NCBI GenBank assembly: GCA_964400655.1
Contig: CAYNVN010000064.1
Coordinates: 1 to 11,078, forward strand
DNA from: B16-G9 sp964400655
GTDB taxonomy: Bacteria; Bacteroidota; Bacteroidia; Bacteroidales; F082
Reading direction: 5' to 3'
DNA: 11,078 nucleotides
How positions within the stretch are numbered: position 1 is the first letter of the stretch; each line of letters begins with the position of its first letter. A program made the position numbers and the translations under genes. The notes beneath the pieces are model-generated. The model was not told where the DNA came from and searched no databases. It worked only from the letters and a program-made list of their open reading frames with translations. Positions 7,255 to 11,078 of the stretch are shown one piece after another.

Positions 7255-8475
7255 ATGAAACTAACCGCCAATATATCAAAACGTAATTTTTATTCACTGC
7301 TTTGGCATGCAGCGTTTCTGGCACTGTCGCGTCCGTTTATGGATGTTGATACGGTAATTCCCGCCATGATGGTAGATGCAGGTGGCAGTGCCGTACAAAT
7401 TGGCGTTTTAACGGCCATTATGATGGGCGGCTCCAGCTTTACCCAAATAATATTTGCCCCTTTTATCAGTAATTATACATTTAAAAAGAAATTTCTTTTA
7501 ACAGGCATCAATGCCCGTATTCTGGCGTTGTTCGGAATGGGTATTATGCTCTTTTACTCATCCCGTATAAGCCCTGCCAACGTGGTTTGGCTGATTTTTT
7601 TACTGATAACGGTTTTTTCGCTGAGCGGAGCATTTGCCAACATAAGTTATACCGATATTTTCGGGAAATCGGTTTTACCGGAGTCGCGCAAACCGTTTTT
7701 TTCGCTGAAACAGGTTATCAACGGTTCGCTGCTGTTCATTTCGGCTTTATTGGCTAAAAAGGCGCTGGGTATTGCCGATTATCCGTACAACTACGGCTAT
7801 ATGTTTTTTGTAGCTTTTGGCGCTCTGTTTTTGGCTTCGCTGGGTTTTTGGAATTTAAAAGAGGTGGTTCCTTCAAAACTTAAGGTGAGCAGTCCGGGGC
7901 ACTTTTTGTCGCTTATTAAAGCTGAGCTGAAAACCAACCGTCGTTTAAAATATTTCCTCGGCTTTATCAATACCATGGGCATCAGCATTTCGTTGTTGCC
8001 GTTTATTATTTTGTACGGAAAAGAGGTTTTGCATACCGAAAGCAGTGCTACCGGCTGGTTTCTGCTGTTTAAAATCGTGGGGAGTGTTTTAACGGGATTC
8101 ATTCTTTTTCTTTTGGCGGGCAAGTATAAGTATCGCAACCTGTTGTACGGCAGTGCCCTGTTTTCGGTGATGATGCCGTTGTTGCTTTTTATTCCGGTGC
8201 ACATGCCGGCACTGATTACCATTTTTGTTGTGGGGGGTATTGTTTTTACCGCTTACAGCATTTCGATGAACGGCGTTTTGCTTGAAATCTCGGGAACCGC
8301 CAATCGTGCATTATATACCGGCATTGCAGGAGCCGGAAATATTTTGCCCGCCATTTTTCCGTTGTTTGGCGGCTGGCTGATTAAACATTACGGATTTACG
8401 CCTTTTTTTGTTTTATACAGCTTAATCATTTTGTCGGCGCTCTATTTTATCTATAAACTCAACTGTAAAAAGTAA
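7255..8475 (+). CDS. MFS transporter, substrate unknown
   Basis: This 406-residue integral membrane protein shows about 11-12 hydrophobic helices in two halves, split by a polar loop near 200-230 (KEVVPSKLKVSSPGHFLSLI and KAELKTNRRLK). Features include a short positively charged N-terminus, DVDTVIPAMMVDAGGSAVQIG leading into helix 2, and Gly-rich helices typical of major facilitator proteins. Length is normal for the family (about 400). No substrate-specific motif is visible, so the solute is unknown. The start is supported by AAAAGAGG directly upstream and the -7 box at 7218-7225. The gene follows the LytTR regulator in the same direction with a 57-bp gap, so regulation by that system is possible but not shown. 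Its last 54 bp overlap the 3' end of the opposing THEP1-like gene. Confidence 0.9.
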   Translation: MKLTANISKRNFYSLLWHAAFLALSRPFMDVDTVIPAMMVDAGGSAVQIGVLTAIMMGGSSFTQIIFAPFISNYTFKKKFLLTGINARILALFGMGIMLFYSSRISPANVVWLIFLLITVFSLSGAFANISYTDIFGKSVLPESRKPFFSLKQVINGSLLFISALLAKKALGIADYPYNYGYMFFVAFGALFLASLGFWNLKEVVPSKLKVSSPGHFLSLIKAELKTNRRLKYFLGFINTMGISISLLPFIILYGKEVLHTESSATGWFLLFKIVGSVLTGFILFLLAGKYKYRNLLYGSALFSVMMPLLLFIPVHMPALITIFVVGGIVFTAYSISMNGVLLEISGTANRALYTGIAGAGNILPAIFPLFGGWLIKHYGFTPFFVLYSLIILSALYFIYKLNCKK

Positions 8476-8958
8476 ATCGCTTTTTACAGTTAACCGGTGC
8501 TTGTTAAGTTTGTATTTTTCAATAATCTTGTCGGTAAATTTATTTCTTACGGCAATAATAAGTGTACCTTTATTGTTGTTGATCAGCTGCTGTAAAACAG
8601 AATCCCAAACATAACCGTCCAATTCAAATTTTCCTGCTTCATCCAAAATAAAAAAAGGATTTTCGCAGTTAAAACCGGCTTTAAGCCATTTTTCTCCCGA
8701 CGATACGGCAGACTCGTCGAACCAAAAGTCCAAAAGATGCAGGTTGCCCGTTTCGGGGGCATCTCTCCTGCAAAGCAGCATTTTTTGTCCACCGGGGAGC
8801 TTGTATATTTGATAGCCTTCTCTGCCTTGCTCGTCAACAACACGCCCTGCAAAGAAACCAAAAAGCGATATCCCTCTGTTACGCAGTTCTGCTGCTGCTT
8901 TCTTCAAAAAAGTGGTTTTTCCCTCACCGCGTTCTCCCGAAACAATAACAATATTCAT
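8422..8958 (-). CDS. THEP1-family nucleoside triphosphatase
   Basis: This 178-residue cytoplasmic P-loop enzyme belongs to the family that hydrolyses nucleoside triphosphates to diphosphates. The Walker A motif is at 8-15 (GERGEGKT, Lys14). The second conserved block, GFFAGRVVDEQGREGYQIYKL, lies near 34-54. The Walker B-type motif ILDEAGKFEL (Asp106-Glu107) corresponds to the DEIGKMEL signature of THEP1 proteins. The start at 8958 puts the P-loop right at the N-terminus, as expected. An in-frame ATG at 9021 would add 21 unlike residues and lies upstream of the promoter at 8964-8992, so it is rejected. The end overlaps the MFS gene antiparallel by 54 bp, and the last 17 residues are encoded there. 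The upstream neighbour on the same strand is the anti-sigma gene (95-bp gap). The physiological substrate is unknown. Confidence 0.88.
   Translation of the reverse strand: MNIVIVSGERGEGKTTFLKKAAAELRNRGISLFGFFAGRVVDEQGREGYQIYKLPGGQKMLLCRRDAPETGNLHLLDFWFDESAVSSGEKWLKAGFNCENPFFILDEAGKFELDGYVWDSVLQQLINNNKGTLIIAVRNKFTDKIIEKYKLNKHRLTVKSDLLFTVEFIDKIERRQND
8461..8491. terminator. 12-bp hairpin across the MFS stop codon, candidate bidirectional terminator
   Basis: AACTGTAAAAAG (8461-8472) and CTTTTTACAGTT (8480-8491) are perfectly complementary with a 7-base loop. The MFS stop codon (8473-8475) lies in the loop. It is symmetric, so it could act on both strands, but no U-tract follows either arm, so rho-independent termination is uncertain. 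On the minus strand it is inside the THEP1 coding sequence. Confidence 0.5.
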
Positions 8959-8963
8959 AAAAA

Positions 8964-8992
8964 CAAAAGTATCATTTTTCCGGCATCGACAA
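8964..8992 (-). promoter_or_regulatory. strong consensus promoter of the THEP1-like gene, leaderless
   Basis: On the minus strand TTG (8992-8990) is separated by 18 bp from TACTTTTG (8971-8964), an exact TTG-N18-TAnnTTTG arrangement. Only five T residues separate the -7 box from the ATG at 8958, so transcription should begin at or within a base or two of the start codon. This is the best promoter match in the window, and it argues that the gene can be expressed apart from the sigma/anti-sigma operon. Confidence 0.6.
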
Positions 8993-9016
8993 ATGGCAGA
9001 TATATTATCTGTACAC

Positions 9017-9036
9017 AACAACTTTTGGGAGTTGTT
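9017..9036. terminator. short hairpin after the anti-sigma gene
   Basis: AACAACT (9017-9023) and AGTTGTT (9030-9036) are perfect complements around a six-base loop. It lies 18 bp past the anti-sigma stop on the minus strand, where a terminator would be expected. No T-run follows on that strand, so the role is weakly supported. Confidence 0.3.
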
Positions 9037-9053
9037 TCCATAAGGTTTTTAAT

Positions 9054-10160
9054 TTAATCTCCTGTTTTGAACTGTTTGCTGAAAGCGATTTTGCCGCCCG
9101 AAAAATGGTAAGCAATTAAATTTCCGCGGTTGTCGTAGTATTTGGTAACATTGGCTTCGGTACCGGTATAATTGTTTAACACACGGGCTCCTCCGTCAAA
9201 AACCTTTGCCAGCAACGGCTCGCTGTTTTTCTCGGGAACAATGGGGTCGATCTTCTTCCTGGCTTTGTTGAACAGTCCGGCAATTAGTTTACCGGCCAAA
9301 CTCTTTCTCTTTTCCAAAGAGGAACCACTTCCTGGTATATGGCCGTGGCTTTTAATCCGGCAGTAAATTTCATCATCGGTAAGTTTTACGGCGATACCGG
9401 CAACGGGCATCTCTTTTATCAGTAGGGTTTCGTAAGCATACTGTTTTTTAACAGCCGTTTTAGTTACAGGTGCCGCTTTAACAGGCAGAATTTCTTTTTT
9501 ATGGGGTGCCGGTTTTTTTGTAACAATATTGGTGATAACAGAAGTTTCTTTATTACCTGTATCTTTTTTAACGGAAGTATCGGTAATTACATGATTTGCA
9601 ACAGGACTGCTGTTTTGTGCCATGTTTTGGTTTGTATTGCTGTCCGGCACATTTCCGCTATATTTTAACACACCCCAAACGGCAAATAGTACCAGCAGTA
9701 CGGCAGCAGCAGAGGTAATCCAATAAAGCGGTATGATTTTCCGCTGACGATATAATTCTTCTTTTTTATCAAAAGTCAACCTGCTGTCGGCGGTTAACGA
9801 AAGTTTTCCGAACAACTCAAAATCTTTTTTAAGCGAAGGATTTAGTTTTACAAACGTTTCAACCCTTTTTTGAGCGGTTACACTTAAATCGCCTTCGTGG
9901 TAAGCAACAAACAGTGATTCGTAATTATCTTCATTTATATCTTCAAAAGATTTTATCTCTTTCTGTTTAAGTTGTTTTTTGTTTTCAAAATATATTGAAC
10001 CGGGTTCAAGGAAGATGTTGTCAAAGGCCTCAAACTCCTCTCTGATATCAGGATTGACATCCAAAAAGTCCATCATCTCGCGTGCGGTTTGGGCATCAAG
10101 ATTGCCTTCCGCCAAATCGATGAGAAAACTTTCGTAATTATTTCTGTTAATCCTGCTCAT
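9054..10160 (-). CDS. transmembrane anti-sigma-like protein with duplicated cytoplasmic domain
   Basis: This 368-residue protein is encoded 5 bp after the ECF sigma gene, the usual place for its anti-sigma factor. The N-terminal cytoplasmic part (1-140) is a tandem duplication with a period near 71 residues: NNYESFLIDLAEGNL (7-21) and DNYESLFVAYHEGDL (78-92), then NPDIREEFEAF (36-46) and NPSLKKDFELF (107-117). No zinc-binding HxxxCxxC is present. One transmembrane helix lies at about 144-165 (YWITSAAAVLLVLFAVWGVL). A Ser/Thr/Asn/Lys-rich linker (about 168-245) leads to an unrecognised periplasmic C-terminal region (about 245-368) that ends in KYYDNRGNLIAYHFSGGKIA. There is no FecR domain. I infer that it sequesters the sigma factor at the membrane and responds to an envelope signal. 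The family call rests on gene order, topology and the short Y/E/G/NP motifs. Confidence 0.8.
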   Translation of the reverse strand: MSRINRNNYESFLIDLAEGNLDAQTAREMMDFLDVNPDIREEFEAFDNIFLEPGSIYFENKKQLKQKEIKSFEDINEDNYESLFVAYHEGDLSVTAQKRVETFVKLNPSLKKDFELFGKLSLTADSRLTFDKKEELYRQRKIIPLYWITSAAAVLLVLFAVWGVLKYSGNVPDSNTNQNMAQNSSPVANHVITDTSVKKDTGNKETSVITNIVTKKPAPHKKEILPVKAAPVTKTAVKKQYAYETLLIKEMPVAGIAVKLTDDEIYCRIKSHGHIPGSGSSLEKRKSLAGKLIAGLFNKARKKIDPIVPEKNSEPLLAKVFDGGARVLNNYTGTEANVTKYYDNRGNLIAYHFSGGKIAFSKQFKTGD

Positions 10161-10165
10161 AATTT

Positions 10166-10651
10166 TTATATCACCATTTCAGGGCTTCCAATGTATTTTT
10201 TTAAAAACAAACGGGCACGGTAAATGTAAACCTTTACCTGTGCTTCGCTTAAGTTGGTAATGTCGGCAATCTCTTTATAGGAGTACCCTTCATAATCGCG
10301 CAACATCACCACCGAGCGTTGATCGACCGGTAATTTTTCAACCGCCTCATTCAATATCTCTTTTAAATCGGAGTAACCTCTGTCATAACTTTCTTCACTG
10401 TATTCCACCGTTTCGTAAGCAACATTTCTGCTGTTTTTTCTAATGTGATCAATCATTGTATGGTACCCCGTTGTAAAAAGGTACGATTTGCTTTTGGCCT
10501 GTTCCACCTCCTTTCGCTTTTCCCACAATTTCATAAACGACTCCTGCACAAGATCGCGCGCCACCTCTTCATCCCTGATGTTTTTCAACAAAAAGCGATA
10601 AAGTCCGTCAGCATGTTCATCTACACAGCGATTGTATTCGTTTGTGTTCAT
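10166..10651 (-). CDS. ECF-type RNA polymerase sigma factor
   Basis: This 161-residue protein has the two-domain plan of extracytoplasmic-function sigma factors. Region 2 (about 12-76) contains DEEVARDLVQESFMKLWEKR, KSKSYLFTTGYHTMIDHIRK and surrounding helices that bind core polymerase and the -10 element. Region 4 (about 108-155) contains LPVDQRSVVMLRDYEGYSYKE then IADITNLSEAQVKVYIYRARLFLKK, the helix-turn-helix for the -35 element. Length is normal for the class. It is the first gene of a two-gene operon with the anti-sigma-like gene. There is no adjacent TonB receptor, so this is not a typical FecI/SusCD-linked pair. Such pairs often autoregulate, and the upstream region has only near-consensus housekeeping boxes (10689-10696). 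The sigma call is firm, the regulon is unknown. Confidence 0.94.
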   Translation of the reverse strand: MNTNEYNRCVDEHADGLYRFLLKNIRDEEVARDLVQESFMKLWEKRKEVEQAKSKSYLFTTGYHTMIDHIRKNSRNVAYETVEYSEESYDRGYSDLKEILNEAVEKLPVDQRSVVMLRDYEGYSYKEIADITNLSEAQVKVYIYRARLFLKKYIGSPEMVI

Positions 10652-10782
10652 TTAACAGAGGTGAAATTATTTCATTATAGCTACGACGTAAAGATAGGAA
10701 TAAAGTTACAGTGGAAAGTTAAAATTACAGGATGGTTTTTTTGCGGCACTTGAAGGGTGTGGGGAATGTTTTGTTGTTGGCA
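10652..10782. other. sigma gene upstream region
   Basis: This sequence separates the sigma start from the right-hand repeat mosaic and is not itself repetitive. It holds the near-consensus -7 boxes described separately. No other gene is supported here. Confidence 0.5.
10689..10696 (-). promoter_or_regulatory. weak candidate -7 box for the ECF sigma operon
   Basis: On the minus strand this reads TATCTTTA, one base from TAnnTTTG, 37 bp upstream of the ATG. A second similar box, TAACTTTA, sits at 10708-10701. Neither has a TTG at the proper distance. The true promoter may instead be recognised by the sigma factor itself, whose consensus I cannot predict. Confidence 0.3.
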
Positions 10783-10908
10783 GGTTCAAAGTTTGGAGGT
10801 TCAAAGTTTGAAAGTTTATAGGTTCAAAAGTTCAGAGGTTTGCCTGGTTGCTTGTTGCTTGTTGCTGGTCGGTTCAAAGTTTGGAAGTTTAAGGTTTGAA
10901 AGTTTGAT
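10783..10908. repeat. 8-bp and 7-bp minisatellite mosaic, inverted relative to the left end
   Basis: Octamer arrays at 10783-10840 and 10871-10908 (words such as GGTTCAAA and GTTTGGAG) flank a heptamer array at about 10841-10870 built on TTGCTTG and TTGCTGG. They are reverse complements of the families at 171-492. The order matches the left end read backwards. Confidence 0.7.
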
Positions 10909-10988
10909 GTACCGCTAAGACGCAGAGGCGCGAAGTGAACCTTTTCGGTCGCGTCCCGATAGTTATCGGGGGAGTCCGGAAAGGTTGA
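10801..10988 (-). repeat. right copy of long inverted repeat
   Basis: Its reverse complement aligns along its full length with 225-420. It keeps the same nested stem-loop, the CGCTAAGACGCAGAGGCGCG segment (10913-10932) and the same minisatellite order. It has one heptamer fewer than the left copy, and ACGCG where the left copy has ATGTTCG beside the inner palindrome. Confidence 0.8.
10938..10986. repeat. nested palindrome, right copy
   Basis: The outer arms are AACCTTTTCGGTC (10938-10950) and GTCCGGAAAGGTT (10974-10986). The inner palindrome CCCGATAGTTATCGGG (10955-10970) has a 7-bp perfect stem. This is the same composite as at 226-276 in reverse orientation. Confidence 0.7.
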
Positions 10989-11040
10989 GGAGGTTAAACT
11001 TGTTGCTCGTTACTTGTTTGCCCCTACCGCAAACCCCATC

Positions 11041-11078
11041 GTCATTCCGAGGGAAGCGAACCCGAAAGCTTTCGGGGA
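11041..11078. repeat. partial palindromic repeat at the window edge
   Basis: The element begins GTCATTCCGAGGGAAGCGAA and then has the perfect 16-bp palindrome CCCGAAAGCTTTCGGG (11061-11076). The opening resembles the first arm of a dispersed palindromic repeat family; the second arm would lie beyond the window. Confidence 0.6.

Noticed and set aside
7797..8222. 141-residue minus-strand frame inside the MFS gene
   Set aside because: It is a shadow of the transporter coding sequence with no recognisable motif or start signal.
8959..9021. Longer N-terminus for the THEP1-like protein
   Set aside because: The extra 21 residues are unlike the family, and a consensus promoter lies inside that stretch.
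9054..10160. FecR-type iron or glycan signalling anti-sigma
   Set aside because: The periplasmic part lacks FecR-like motifs and there is no TonB receptor gene in the window.
225..10988. Composite transposon or integrative element bounded by the inverted repeats
   Set aside because: No transposase, integrase, target-site duplication or cargo typical of such elements is seen, and the repeats look like general intergenic mosaics.

Overview
The window looks like a chromosomal segment from a Bacteroidota bacterium, probably of the Bacteroidales or a close relative. The evidence is internal: upstream regions carry the TAnnTTTG -7 box of Bacteroidota promoters, ribosome sites are A-rich rather than GGAGG-like, and the gene families are ones this phylum favours (a 14-blade propeller sensor kinase with a LytTR regulator, a TPR-transmembrane-LuxR-type regulator, and an ECF sigma/anti-sigma pair). 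The intergenic DNA at both ends holds the palindromes and short-period minisatellites common in these genomes.

Layout. 1-578 is non-coding and repeat-rich: two 50-bp palindromic units, arrays of 8-bp and 7-bp periodicity, and a roughly 196-bp block that returns in inverted orientation at 10801-10988. 579-2393 (+) encodes a secreted/membrane TPR protein with a C-terminal HTH. 2450-2968 (-) encodes a small exported PsbP/Mog1-like protein. 2969-3312 is a divergent regulatory gap. 3313-7197 (+) is a two-gene operon: a sensor histidine kinase with two predicted seven-bladed propellers, then its LytTR response regulator. 7255-8475 (+) is an MFS transporter with its own consensus -7 box. On the minus strand, 8422-8958 is a THEP1-type nucleoside triphosphatase whose 3' end overlaps the transporter gene tail-to-tail by 54 bp. 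9054-10160 (a transmembrane anti-sigma-like protein) and 10166-10651 (an ECF sigma factor) form a tightly spaced operon. 10652-11078 is non-coding and returns to the repeat mosaic.

How the genes fit together. Most of the window is signal transduction: three separate regulatory modules (TPR-HTH, LytS-type kinase/LytTR, ECF sigma/anti-sigma) plus a transporter and an NTPase. No polysaccharide-utilisation genes, SusC/D pair or TonB receptor are present, so the targets of these regulators cannot be read from the window. I see no mobile-element transposase, CRISPR array, tRNA or rRNA.

Most notable. The gene block is bracketed by inverted copies of the same complex repeat, made of palindromes nested inside palindromes. 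The two 50-bp units differ by paired compensatory changes in their stem. The THEP1 gene has a near-ideal promoter ending five bases before its ATG, which implies a leaderless mRNA. A perfect 12-bp hairpin lies across the transporter's stop codon, inside the coding sequence of the opposing NTPase gene. The anti-sigma protein carries an internal tandem duplication of its cytoplasmic domain. I do not see a clearly new multi-gene system; the repeat architecture and the convergent junction are the best leads.
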